64,000 bases of DNA, taken from positions 1 through 64,000 of the forward strand of contig ONCG01000025.1 in assembly GCA_900316285.1 (NCBI GenBank), given 5' to 3'. The position numbers and the translations under genes were made by a program. This document shows, piece after piece, positions 34,082 to 42,629 of the stretch (position 1 is the stretch's first letter; every line of letters starts with the position of its first letter). The DNA is from an uncultured Prevotellaceae bacterium (lineage in GTDB: Bacteria; Bacteroidota; Bacteroidia; Bacteroidales; Bacteroidaceae). A model generated the notes under the pieces. That model was given only the letters and a program-made list of their open reading frames with translations, was not told where the DNA came from and did no database searches.

Positions 34082-35272
34082 TCAGAACGAGTAGTTGAAG
34101 CCAATCGACAAGTACTCCTTGAACATCCAGTAGCCGTGATGGTCGTCGCGCTGGCGGTTGTCGTCGAAGCGCGGATGGATGAAGAGTTTCGAGGAGATGT
34201 ACTTGTTGAACTGGAAGGAGAACGTGTTTTCCCATTCATACTCCACACGCTTGTAGCTTGTGAAGCCATACATACGCGACTTCCACGAGATGTTCTCGGC
34301 CATCTTCCACGTGAAATCGATGATGAACTGCGAACCGAGGTCGGTGAGCGAATGATGGTCGGCTTCTACTCCATGTCTAGATGGGAACCACTGGGCGTTC
34401 TCGCCGTTCATGAAGATGGTGCGGTCCACGTAGCGATAGTTCACAGCCAGCGGCGAGATGTTCACCGTTCCCGTGAGCTTCTTGTTGAACCACTCCATCT
34501 TGTAGTCCATACCAATACCCACGTTGAGGTTGAAAGGCGACATGAAGTCGGAATAGGTGCGGAGGTCGTTAGGCTTCAGACCTCGTGTGAACTGCGTGTA
34601 GGCGAGCAGCTGAATCGTGTAGTACCAATGCTTCGTTGCCTGCAGTCCCAACTTCGAGGTCAGACGAATGAGGTCTTCGTTGGCCTTGAACTTGTTGACC
34701 GTGTCCGAGCGCGACGTCTGGAAGCCGAGCTTCATCTCCAGCTTGTTATCCCACTTCAGCTTCGACTTGTTGTTGTAGTTGGCTTCCAGCGTGAGGCTAG
34801 AGAGCATCGAGTAGTTGCTCTCACCACCTTTATACCAGTTGCCCGACACGTAGTTCTGCAGGAACTGCAGGAAGCCGTCGCCCTTGAAAGTCCAGAAGTT
34901 GGGTTTCGTCACCTCTACATCCACATCGGGAGTCTCGGGCTCTACGGGAGCCGGCACATCGACAACGGTGGGCAGCGGTGCGGGAGTAGGCTTGTCGGCA
35001 ATCTCGTCGGCTGGTGCCGCATAGTCGTCGCGCAGCTCCGACTCGGTAGCTTGCACGAGGTCGGGACGGTTCAGATAAGCCTCGAGAAGCGCCTTGCTTG
35101 CTTCAGAGGGGGTGCCGTCGAGCGAGAGCGCATCGTGGGCAACACTATTATAGAATGTCAGAGGCAGGAACAACTGCGGCGACTGAGTGCTGAGTGAGCT
35201 CGTGCTGTTCTGTGCCTGCAGGCCTGTGAGCGCCATCATAAGCGCTGAGATGAGTAGAAATGTCTTTTTCAT
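34082..35272 (-). CDS. DUF3078 outer-membrane beta-barrel protein
   Basis: Protein of 396 residues with signal peptide MKKTFLLISALMMALTGLQAQ. A proline/valine-rich linker lies at about residues 95-125 (PAPVEPETPDVDVEV). From about residue 130 there are alternating beta strands: FLQFLQNYVSGNWYKGGESN, NKLEMKLGFQTSRSD, ending in YLSIGFNYSF with the terminal phenylalanine typical of outer-membrane barrels. This is the DUF3078 family of Bacteroidetes. Function is unknown. It converges with pyk and diverges from yidC. Confidence 0.88.
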   Translation of the reverse strand: MKKTFLLISALMMALTGLQAQNSTSSLSTQSPQLFLPLTFYNSVAHDALSLDGTPSEASKALLEAYLNRPDLVQATESELRDDYAAPADEIADKPTPAPLPTVVDVPAPVEPETPDVDVEVTKPNFWTFKGDGFLQFLQNYVSGNWYKGGESNYSMLSSLTLEANYNNKSKLKWDNKLEMKLGFQTSRSDTVNKFKANEDLIRLTSKLGLQATKHWYYTIQLLAYTQFTRGLKPNDLRTYSDFMSPFNLNVGIGMDYKMEWFNKKLTGTVNISPLAVNYRYVDRTIFMNGENAQWFPSRHGVEADHHSLTDLGSQFIIDFTWKMAENISWKSRMYGFTSYKRVEYEWENTFSFQFNKYISSKLFIHPRFDDNRQRDDHHGYWMFKEYLSIGFNYSF

Positions 35273-35298
35273 ATCCTATATCTTTACTTTTTCTGCGG

Positions 35299-35306
35299 CA
35301 AAGATA
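35299..35306 (-). promoter_or_regulatory. Promoter -7 element for DUF3078 gene
   Basis: On the minus strand TATCTTTG followed by CC lies 27 bp before the DUF3078 start. Confidence 0.65.
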
Positions 35307-35397
35307 GTAAAAAACGAGCGAACGACCATCGATGCTCGCACTTTTTTCTTTGAAAAAACACAGAAATCAGAATTATTTTGTGGAATTTGGCATTTTT

Positions 35398-35429
35398 TTT
35401 GCCAGTTTCAGGAAAAAGCAGTAAATTTG
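35398..35429 (+). promoter_or_regulatory. yidC promoter
   Basis: TTTG (35398-35401) and TAAATTTG (35422-35429) are 20 bp apart, a good Bacteroidetes promoter. The leader before the yidC ATG is about 80 bases and contains a duplicated segment. Confidence 0.7.
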
Positions 35430-35459
35430 CACGTTTGAAACGACACATTATTAAATTAA

Positions 35460-35510
35460 AAGCGATAAAACAAAGTAAATTAAATCAATAAGCGATAAAA
35501 ACAAAGTAAA
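35460..35510 (+). repeat. Duplicated leader segment before yidC
   Basis: AAGCGATAAAACAAAGTAAA at 35460 recurs at 35490 with one extra A. The second copy ends 7 bp before the yidC ATG, so the duplication doubles the ribosome-approach region. Confidence 0.75.
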
Positions 35511-35517
35511 AACAGAT

Positions 35518-37425
35518 ATGGATAAGAACACAACCACAGGATTCATCCTGATTGCCATCGTGCTGATTGCCTTCAGCTACTTCAACCGCCCGTCGGCGGA
35601 AGAACAGCGTGCTGCCTTCGTGCAGGACTCCATCGCACAGGTGGCTCGTATGAACGCAGAAAAGAAACAAAAGGCCGAGGCCGCCGCGAAGGAAGCCCTC
35701 GCCAAGCAGAAAGCCGAAGAGGACACCACAGCCCTCTTCCACAACGCCCTGAAGGGTTCGGCACAGGACATCGTGCTGAAGAACGACAAGGTGGAGCTGA
35801 CGCTCTCCTCGAAGGGTGCTACGGTGGTGAAGGCCGTCGTGAAGGGTTTCAAGGACCGCAAGGGCAACCCCGACGTGACGCTCTTCAACGGTAAGGAGCA
35901 GCAGCTCAACTACATGCTTTCTGCCAAGGAGAGCAACATCGCCACGCAGGACCTCTTCTTCGAGCCTGCCAACATCACCGATTCCACCGTTACCTTCACC
36001 GCTGCAGCCGGAGAAGGCAAGTACATCGTGATGGACTACCAGCTCGGCCGCGACTACATGCTCCACATGAAGATGCACGCTGAAGGCATGAGCGGACTGT
36101 TTGCGCCCACCACACAGTCGATGGACGTCAACTGGCAGGAGCTCTGCCCGCAGCAGGAGCGCGGTTTCATGTTTGAGAACCGCTACTGCACGCTCACCTA
36201 CAAAGAAAAGGACAGCTCCACCGACCACCTCAACGAGACTTCCGAGAAGCGCGACGTCACCATCGAGGAAGCCCTCGACTGGGTGGCCTTCAAAGATCAG
36301 TTCTTCTCGTCCATCATGATTGCGAAGAACGACTTCCAGGCAAATTCCCTGATGACGAGCATTCCGCAGGAGAAGGGCTCGGGCTACCTGAAGCAGTTCG
36401 AGGCCAAGATGAAGACCTTCTTCGACCCCAGCGGCCGCACTCCTTCGGAGTTTGAGTTCTACTACGGTCCCAACGACTTCCGCAAGCTGCAGGCCGTAGA
36501 GACCGAGAGCACGTTTGGCAAGGACCTCGAGATGAAGAAGCTCGTCTATCTGGGCTGGCCCATCGTGCGCTGGATCAACCGTTTCTTCACCATCTACGTC
36601 TTCGACTGGCTGACGGGCTTCGGCCTGAACATGGGTATCGTGCTGATTCTCATCACGTTGCTGCTGAAGGCCATCACCTATCCGCTGGTGAAGAAGAGCT
36701 ATATGTCGTCGGCAAAGATGCGCGTGCTGAAGCCGAAACTCGAGGAGGCCACGAAGCAATACAACAGCCCCGACGACCAGATGCAGAAGCAGCAGGCCAT
36801 GATGCAGGAGTATGCCAAATACGGCGTGAGCCCGATGGCCGGCTGTCTGCCCATGCTCATCCAGATGCCTATCTGGATTGCGATGTTCAACTTCGTGCCG
36901 AACGCCATCCAGCTGCGTGGCGAGAAGTTCCTGTGGATTGACGACCTCTCCACCTACGACCCCATCATCGAGTGGCAAAAGAACATCTGGGGTATCGGCG
37001 ACCACCTGTCGCTGACGTGCATTCTGTTCTGCGTGGCCAACATCCTCTACTCCTTCATGACCATGCGTCAGCAGAAGGACCAGATGGTGGGTCAGCAGGC
37101 CGAGCAGATGAAGATGATGCAGTGGATGATGTACCTCATGCCGCTCATGTTCTTCTTCATGTTCAACGACTACAGCTCAGGTCTGAACTTCTACTACTTC
37201 GTGTCGCTCTTCTTCTCGGCAGCCATCATGTTCCTGCTCCGCAAGACCACGAACGACGAGAAGTTGCTGGCAAAGCTCGAGGCCCGCTACGAGGAGAACA
37301 AGCGCAACCCGCAGAAGAAGCTCGGCGGCCTTGCCGGTCGTCTGCAGGCCATGCAGGAAGAGCAGCAGCGTCTGCAGCAGCAGCGTGAGGAGCTCGAGCG
37401 CAAGCGCAAAGGACTTGGGAAGTAA
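35518..37425 (+). CDS. yidC: Membrane protein insertase YidC
   Basis: Protein of 635 residues. An N-terminal membrane anchor (GFILIAIVLIAFSYF, residues 8-22) is followed by a lysine/alanine-rich helix and the periplasmic P1 domain (about 80-350). The conserved insertase core has VYLGWPIVRWINRFF, GLNMGIVLILITLLLKAITY, a charged cytoplasmic hairpin (KMRVLKPKLEEATKQYN), PMAGCLPMLIQMPIWIAMF and a final helix pair (MMYLMPLMFFFMFNDYSSGL). A basic tail follows (KKLGGLAGRLQAM...RKRKGLGK), as in forms that contact the ribosome. It inserts proteins into the inner membrane with or without SecYEG. Promoter and start are clear. Confidence 0.97.
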   Translation: MDKNTTTGFILIAIVLIAFSYFNRPSAEEQRAAFVQDSIAQVARMNAEKKQKAEAAAKEALAKQKAEEDTTALFHNALKGSAQDIVLKNDKVELTLSSKGATVVKAVVKGFKDRKGNPDVTLFNGKEQQLNYMLSAKESNIATQDLFFEPANITDSTVTFTAAAGEGKYIVMDYQLGRDYMLHMKMHAEGMSGLFAPTTQSMDVNWQELCPQQERGFMFENRYCTLTYKEKDSSTDHLNETSEKRDVTIEEALDWVAFKDQFFSSIMIAKNDFQANSLMTSIPQEKGSGYLKQFEAKMKTFFDPSGRTPSEFEFYYGPNDFRKLQAVETESTFGKDLEMKKLVYLGWPIVRWINRFFTIYVFDWLTGFGLNMGIVLILITLLLKAITYPLVKKSYMSSAKMRVLKPKLEEATKQYNSPDDQMQKQQAMMQEYAKYGVSPMAGCLPMLIQMPIWIAMFNFVPNAIQLRGEKFLWIDDLSTYDPIIEWQKNIWGIGDHLSLTCILFCVANILYSFMTMRQQKDQMVGQQAEQMKMMQWMMYLMPLMFFFMFNDYSSGLNFYYFVSLFFSAAIMFLLRKTTNDEKLLAKLEARYEENKRNPQKKLGGLAGRLQAMQEEQQRLQQQREELERKRKGLGK

Positions 37426-37564
37426 CCAATAATTGATAATTGATAGTTGATAATTGATAATTATGATTACCATTGCCTTGTGCAACCAATCATATCTTTA
37501 TTTTATTATCCTATCATCACTCACCATCGAACCCCATCAAACCCTATAATTTCCAAAAACAACA

Positions 37565-39028
37565 ATGAAAATAGGTTTCGACAACGACAAATACATCAAG
37601 CTGCAATCGGAACATATCCGTGAGCGAATAGCCCAGTTTGATGGAAAGCTATACATGGAGCTCGGCGGAAAGCTCTTCGACGACAACCACGCCTCGCGCG
37701 TACTGCCCGGCTTCAAGCCCGACTCGAAGCTCCGCATGCTCGGACAGTTGCGCGAGAGCATAGAGATCATCATCGTGGTGAACGCGGAAGACATGGAGAA
37801 GAACAAGGTGCGTGCCGACCTCGGCATCACCTACGACGAGGATGTGCTCCGCCTGCGCGACGAGTTCATGCGCCGCGACTTCATGGTGGGCTCGGTCGTC
37901 ATCACCCACTACAACGGCCAGCATGCTGCCGACCAGTTCCGCCACCGCCTGGAGCGAATGGGCATCAAGAGCTACATCCACTACCCCATCGACGGCTATC
38001 CACACAATGTGGAACTCATCGCCAGCGACGAGGGATTCGGCAAGAACGACTACGTGGAGACCACGCGTCCGCTCGTCATCGTGACGGCTCCCGGACCTGG
38101 TAGCGGCAAGATGGCAACCTGTTTGTCGCAGCTCTACAACGAGAACAAGCGGGGCATCCGTGCCGGCTACGCGAAGTTCGAGACCTTCCCCGTCTGGAAC
38201 CTGCCGCTGAAGCATCCCGTGAACATCGCCTACGAGGCTGCTACCGCCGACCTCAACGACGTGAACATGATCGACCCATTCCACCTCGAGGCCTACGGCA
38301 AGACCGCCATCAACTACAACCGCGATGTAGAAATCTTCCCCGTGCTGAATGCCCTGTTCGAAGGCATCTACGGCGAGAACCCCTACAAGTCGCCCACCGA
38401 TATGGGTGTCAACATGGTGGGCTTCTGCATCTGCGACGACGAGGTGTGCTGCGAGGCATCGCGCGACGAGATCATCCGCCGCTTCTACGATGCTACGAAC
38501 AAGATGGCAAACGGTGCCGACAACGAAAGCGAGGTGAACAAGATTCGTCTGCTGTTCAACCAGGCAAAGATCTCTACGGCCACCCGAAAGGTCACCGTCG
38601 CCGCCTACGAGCGTAAGATTCAGAGTGGCAACCACGCGGCAGCCATCGAAATGGAAGACGGCACCATCGTCACCTCGAAGACCACAGCGCTCCTCGGCTG
38701 CTGTGCCGCTCTGCTGCTGAACGCCATGAAGCATCTGGCGGGCATCGACCACGACATCAAACTCATTCCGCAGAGCATGATCGAGCCTATCCAGAAGACG
38801 AAGATTGAATACCTGGGAGGTAAGAATCCACGTCTGCACACCGACGAGGTGCTCGTGGCGCTGAGTGTGCTCTCGCAACGCGACGAGAACTGCCGTAAAG
38901 CTTTAGAGCAGCTGCCGAAACTCCGTGGCTGTCAAGTACATACGACAGTCATGCTCAGCGAGGTAGACCGCAAGATTTGGCGCAAGCTGGGATGTGGTCT
39001 CACCTGCGATCCAGTGAAGAAGAAGTAA
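37565..39028 (+). CDS. DUF1846 domain protein
   Basis: Protein of 487 residues starting MKIGFDNDKYIKLQSEHIRE. Segments such as LYMELGGKLFDDNHASRVLP, TAPGPGSGKMATCLSQLYN (P-loop-like), GYAKFETFPVWNLPL and NPYKSPTDMGVNMVGF are characteristic of DUF1846 (UPF0371). The family is cytoplasmic and conserved in many anaerobes; its enzymatic role is unknown, although a nucleotide-binding loop is likely. It lies between yidC and the dipeptidyl peptidase, all in the same direction, but long gaps with repeats separate them. Confidence 0.9.
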   Translation: MKIGFDNDKYIKLQSEHIRERIAQFDGKLYMELGGKLFDDNHASRVLPGFKPDSKLRMLGQLRESIEIIIVVNAEDMEKNKVRADLGITYDEDVLRLRDEFMRRDFMVGSVVITHYNGQHAADQFRHRLERMGIKSYIHYPIDGYPHNVELIASDEGFGKNDYVETTRPLVIVTAPGPGSGKMATCLSQLYNENKRGIRAGYAKFETFPVWNLPLKHPVNIAYEAATADLNDVNMIDPFHLEAYGKTAINYNRDVEIFPVLNALFEGIYGENPYKSPTDMGVNMVGFCICDDEVCCEASRDEIIRRFYDATNKMANGADNESEVNKIRLLFNQAKISTATRKVTVAAYERKIQSGNHAAAIEMEDGTIVTSKTTALLGCCAALLLNAMKHLAGIDHDIKLIPQSMIEPIQKTKIEYLGGKNPRLHTDEVLVALSVLSQRDENCRKALEQLPKLRGCQVHTTVMLSEVDRKIWRKLGCGLTCDPVKKK

Positions 39029-39030
39029 AG

Positions 39031-39084
39031 CCTACCCCCATCCCCTCCCCAAGGGAGGGGAGCCCAAAGGGGCAGGGGTATTGT
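39031..39084. repeat. GC-rich palindromic repeat (CCCCTCC family)
   Basis: CCCCTCCC (39042-39049) pairs with GGGAGGGG (39053-39060), flanked by CTACCCCCAT and GGGGCAGGGGTATTG. Related copies occur at 41.58-41.72, 55.61-55.65 and inside the GH13 gene at 56.61 kb. After it, CACTCCT-like short repeats run to about 39145. Confidence 0.7.
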
Positions 39085-39163
39085 CTACACTCCTGCACTC
39101 CTTTCACTCCTACACTCCTAAATCCTCCACTCCTCAACCTCTCAACTTCTCAATCTCAAAAAT

Positions 39164-41332
39164 ATGAACACCTTCAAATCCCTCTTCGTGGCTGCCCTGC
39201 TCATGCTCGGCACCACCGCACAAGCACAAGAAATGATTCAGAAGCAAAACATCCGTCTCTCCTCCGACCGTATGACGCCCGAGGCCCTTTGGGCAATGGG
39301 CCGCATCGGCGGCTATGCTGCCTCGCCCGACGGCAAGCACATCGTCTACAACGTCGCCTACTACAGCGTGAAGGAGAACAAGAGCCACCATATTCTATAT
39401 GTGATGGACGCCGACGGACAAAACCAGCGTAAGCTCACCACCTCGGCAAAGAGCGAAACCGATGCCGCCTGGCTCTCGAACGACCGCATCGCCTTCATCA
39501 CCGGAGGCGAGGTCTGGGCGATGAACATCGACGGCAGCAACCGCCAGCAACTCTCGAAGACCGACGGCGAAGTGGAGGGATTCCTCTTCTCGCCCGACCA
39601 GACGAAGGTCATCCTGCTGAAGTCGCTACCCTACTACGGCAGCATCCGCAAGCGTCCCGACGACCTGCCAAAGTCAACCGGCCGACTGGTCACCGACATG
39701 AACTACCGCCACTGGGACCACTACGTGGAGAGCATCGTGCACCCGTTCCTCTGCTCTGTTAGCGGCGAGGCCATTGCCGCCGACGGCAAGGACCTGCTCA
39801 ACGGCGAGCCCTACGAGTGCCCCACAGCACCCTTCGGAGGCATCGAGCAGCTGGCGTGGAGCACCGACTCGAAGTCGATTGCCTACACCTGCCGCAAGAA
39901 GGAAGGCGTGGAGTACGCCATCTCCACCGATACCGACATCTTCCTCTACGACACCGCCACAGGCAAGACAAGCAACCTCTGCAAGCCCGAAGGCTATGTG
40001 GAACCGAAGAGCGATGCCACGAAGACCATGAAGTATCAGGCCGTGAACGCTGAATCGAACCTGCAGAACAACCCCGGCTACGACCAGAACCCGAAGTTCT
40101 CGCCCGACGGCCGCTATGTGGCCTGGCTCTCGATGGCCCGCAACGGCTATGAGAGCGACCGCCAGCGCCTGTGCGTCTATGAGCTGAAGACGGGTCAGAA
40201 GCGCTACGTCACAGAGTCGTTCGATTCCAACGTCGACGACTTCGTGTGGAGCGACTCTAAGGATGCCATGATCTATTTCATTGGTGTGTGGCACGCCACC
40301 GAAAACCTCTATGCCGTCAACTGGAAAGGCGAACTGAAGCAGCTCACCAACGACTGCGCCGACTTCGGATCGCTGCAGCTGCTGAACAACGGGCGTCAGC
40401 TCGTGATGGAGCGCCACGACTACTTCCATCCTGCCGACCTCTATGTCGTCACGCCCAACTTCAAGAAGCCTGAGAAGACCGACATCCAGCAGATCACGCA
40501 AGAGAACAAGCACATTCTCGACCAGCTGGCAAGCGGAACCTCCGAGCAGCGCTGGGTGAAGACCACCGACGGCAAGGAGATGCTCTACTGGGTGATCTTG
40601 CCGCCGCACTTCGACGCTACGAAGAAGTACCCCACCCTGCTCTTCTGCGAAGGCGGACCGCAGAGTCCCGTGAGCCAGTTCTGGAGCTATCGCTGGAACT
40701 TCTTCATCATGGCCTCTCAGGGATATGTCGTCATCGCTCCTAACCGTCACGGCCTGCCGGGCTTCGGCTCTGAGTGGTGCGAAGAGATCTCAGGCGACTG
40801 GACAGGCCAGTGCATGGACGACTACCTCACCGCCATCGACGATGCCTGCGAGCAGCTGCCCTATGTCGACCGCGACCGACTTGGTGCCGTAGGTGCCTCG
40901 TTCGGTGGATTCAGCGTGTACTACCTCGCCGGCCATCACGACAAGCGCTTCAAGTGCTTCATCGCCCACGACGGTGCCTTCAACCTCGAGTCGATGTATA
41001 CCGATACCGAGGAGGTGTGGTTCTCCAACTGGGAGTATGAAGACGCCTACTGGGCTAAGGACCAGACGGCCAACGCCCGCAAGACTTACGAGAACTCCCC
41101 GCATCGCTTCGTCGACAAGTGGGACACCCCCATCCTCTGCATACACGGCGAACTGGACTACCGCATCAATGCCAACCAGGGCATGGGAGCCTTCAACGCT
41201 GCACGTCTGCGTGGCATCCCCGCCGAACTCCTCATCTTCCCCGACGAGAACCACTGGGTATTGAAGCCCCAGAACGGCATCCTCTGGCAGCGCACCTACT
41301 TCGAGTGGCTCGACCGCTGGCTGAAGAAATAA
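39164..41332 (+). CDS. S9 family dipeptidyl peptidase (DPP5-like)
   Basis: Protein of 722 residues with signal peptide MNTFKSLFVAALLMLGTTAQA. The N-terminal two thirds form a beta-propeller with repeated SPDG segments (ASPDGKHIVYNVAYY, FSPDGRYVAWLSM). The C-terminal alpha/beta hydrolase has the serine in GASFGGFS (about residue 580), the aspartate in HGELDYRINANQ and the histidine in DENHWVLKP. This is the S9C / dipeptidyl peptidase 5 type, which releases dipeptides in the periplasm and supports peptide feeding. It ends at a terminator built from a 22 bp repeat array. Confidence 0.92.
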   Translation: MNTFKSLFVAALLMLGTTAQAQEMIQKQNIRLSSDRMTPEALWAMGRIGGYAASPDGKHIVYNVAYYSVKENKSHHILYVMDADGQNQRKLTTSAKSETDAAWLSNDRIAFITGGEVWAMNIDGSNRQQLSKTDGEVEGFLFSPDQTKVILLKSLPYYGSIRKRPDDLPKSTGRLVTDMNYRHWDHYVESIVHPFLCSVSGEAIAADGKDLLNGEPYECPTAPFGGIEQLAWSTDSKSIAYTCRKKEGVEYAISTDTDIFLYDTATGKTSNLCKPEGYVEPKSDATKTMKYQAVNAESNLQNNPGYDQNPKFSPDGRYVAWLSMARNGYESDRQRLCVYELKTGQKRYVTESFDSNVDDFVWSDSKDAMIYFIGVWHATENLYAVNWKGELKQLTNDCADFGSLQLLNNGRQLVMERHDYFHPADLYVVTPNFKKPEKTDIQQITQENKHILDQLASGTSEQRWVKTTDGKEMLYWVILPPHFDATKKYPTLLFCEGGPQSPVSQFWSYRWNFFIMASQGYVVIAPNRHGLPGFGSEWCEEISGDWTGQCMDDYLTAIDDACEQLPYVDRDRLGAVGASFGGFSVYYLAGHHDKRFKCFIAHDGAFNLESMYTDTEEVWFSNWEYEDAYWAKDQTANARKTYENSPHRFVDKWDTPILCIHGELDYRINANQGMGAFNAARLRGIPAELLIFPDENHWVLKPQNGILWQRTYFEWLDRWLKK

Positions 41333-41381
41333 ATCCCCGTCTGCTGATCATCCGCAGCCCCCACTACTGATCATTGACCAC

Positions 41382-41505
41382 AAGAGCTATGCTCCATTCG
41401 AACTAGAGCTATGCTCCATTCAATACAGAGCTATGCCCCATTCAACTAAAAGCTATGCTCCATTCAATACAGAGCTATGCTCCTTTCACACTGGAGCATA
41501 GCTCC
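41382..41505 (+). repeat. 22 bp tandem array, second locus
   Basis: Five units of 22 bp start at 41382, 41404, 41426, 41448 and 41470. The shared core is AGAGCTATGCTCCATTC with a variable tail (AATA, AACT, GAAC). The array ends in an inverted copy of the core (GGAGCATAGCTC, 41493-41504). The unit matches the 17.9 kb array at the core GAG.TATGCT. Confidence 0.93.
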
Positions 41506-41510
41506 TTTTT
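41472..41510 (+). terminator. Terminator of dipeptidyl peptidase formed by array units
   Basis: GAGCTATGCTCC (41472-41483) and GGAGCATAGCTC (41493-41504) make a perfect 12 bp stem with a 9-base loop, followed by CTTTTT. Earlier array units carry the same left arm, so alternative pairings are possible. Confidence 0.85.
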
Positions 41511-41581
41511 GTGTGGATGAAGCCTTTTCCACCCTCCTCGGTAGGAGGGTGTGTCATAATAGAGTAAGGAGTCATTTTGTA

Positions 41582-41720
41582 GTCCCCTCCTTCTGGAAGG
41601 AGGGGTCAGGGGTGGTAGAGACAAAAAAGGTTCGACCATTTCATAAACATATGATTTATAATAGGTTATGTCATTATTTTTCTCTACCACCCCTAACCCC
41701 TCCTCCCAGGAGGAGGGGAC
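41582..41720. mobile_element. 139 bp element with 40 bp inverted ends (MITE-like)
   Basis: 41582-41621 (GTCCCCTCCTTCTGGAAGGA... ending GGTGGTAGAGA) is the inverted match of 41681-41720 (TCTCTACCACCCCTAACCCC...). About 60 bp of AT-rich DNA lies between them. Each arm is itself palindromic. There is no open frame, so it would need a transposase in trans. Target duplications were not identified. Confidence 0.6.
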
Positions 41721-41859
41721 CACAGGCAGCGACTTTTCGTCCATTATTCTTATTTTGACACTCCCTCGAACGGCCTGTGAATGTCCCTCGTCTGACTTCT
41801 GCCTGCGAACGCCCCGTCTTCTTCTGCCCGATTGCCAACGAATGCCCCGTTTCGTTTTT

Positions 41860-41886
41860 CGGGCAGACACAGGGGTCTGCCCCTAC
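41860..41886. repeat. GGGCAGAC palindromic repeat, eighth copy
   Basis: CGGGCAGACACAGGGGTCTG followed by CCCCTAC. It is the same 27 bp palindrome as at 13.94, 14.00, 17.76, 17.91, 24.35, 24.45 and 24.60 kb, and the only copy outside the 13.9-24.6 kb region. Confidence 0.85.
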
Positions 41887-42135
41887 AGTTGGATGAAAAA
41901 CGCCGTTTTGTGCTCCCCAATTGCGTTTCCGATGCATCTCAAACACACTACAAAGTTACGAAAAATTCTTGAAACTTACAAATTGTAAGCACAAAACTTT
42001 TAAAAAACTTTTCGTCGGCGCGGCTATATTGCTATGTATCAAGCAGTTGCAAAAATTTAAAAGTAAAATATTGATTACAAACGATTTACGGCATTTTTAC
42101 CGCCCATATCTTCCGCACTCATTTTTACCAGTTTG

Positions 42136-42345
42136 CGTTACACGTTACAGATTACAGTTTTTTTATGAGCCCATCATCCGCAGAGAGGCTTGAAAAATAG
42201 CAAAATATGTAAGTAAAAATATTTACTATTATATAAGTAAAAATATTTACTATTATATATATAATTTATTATATATAAATAGTAAGCTCTATTTTCCCTC
42301 TTTTACCCCCTTCATAATAAAACTGTAATCTGTAACACTGTAACG
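42136..42345. repeat. 210 bp inverted-repeat element with AT-rich core
   Basis: The left arm (42136-42168: CGTTACACGTTACAGATTAC... ending TTTATGA) is the imperfect inverse of the right arm (42312-42345: TCATAATAAAACTGTAATCT... ending GTAACG). Between them are two direct copies of AAGTAAAAATATTTACTATT and a TATATA run. No frame is present. The rest of 41.9-42.6 kb shows no gene. Confidence 0.7.
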
Positions 42346-42540
42346 TGAGAGCAGAAATTCAGATGAAATCGTGGCCGAATGAAGACACGGGGAAAAGCAT
42401 GAAGTGATGAGGGCATGTATTTTCCCATTTCGCACCAAAACAACGACCGCAACTACTTGATAGCCAACCAATTACGCGTTCAAAACGAAAATAAACGAAC
42501 ATTTATTCCCCAATTATTTGTATATGTCGGAAAAATTTCG

Positions 42541-42548
42541 TATCTTTG
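42541..42548 (+). promoter_or_regulatory. Promoter -7 element for putative glycosidase
   Basis: TATCTTTG followed by CAG, 82 bp before the start at 42630. The preceding bases (ATTTGTATATGTCGG) are AT-rich. Confidence 0.6.
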
Positions 42549-42629
42549 CAGTATAGAAAGAAATAGAAAGAGAAAGCCCCCGCTTACTGAAAACCGTCTG
42601 ACCCCTCACGACTTAACTGATTAAAAACA

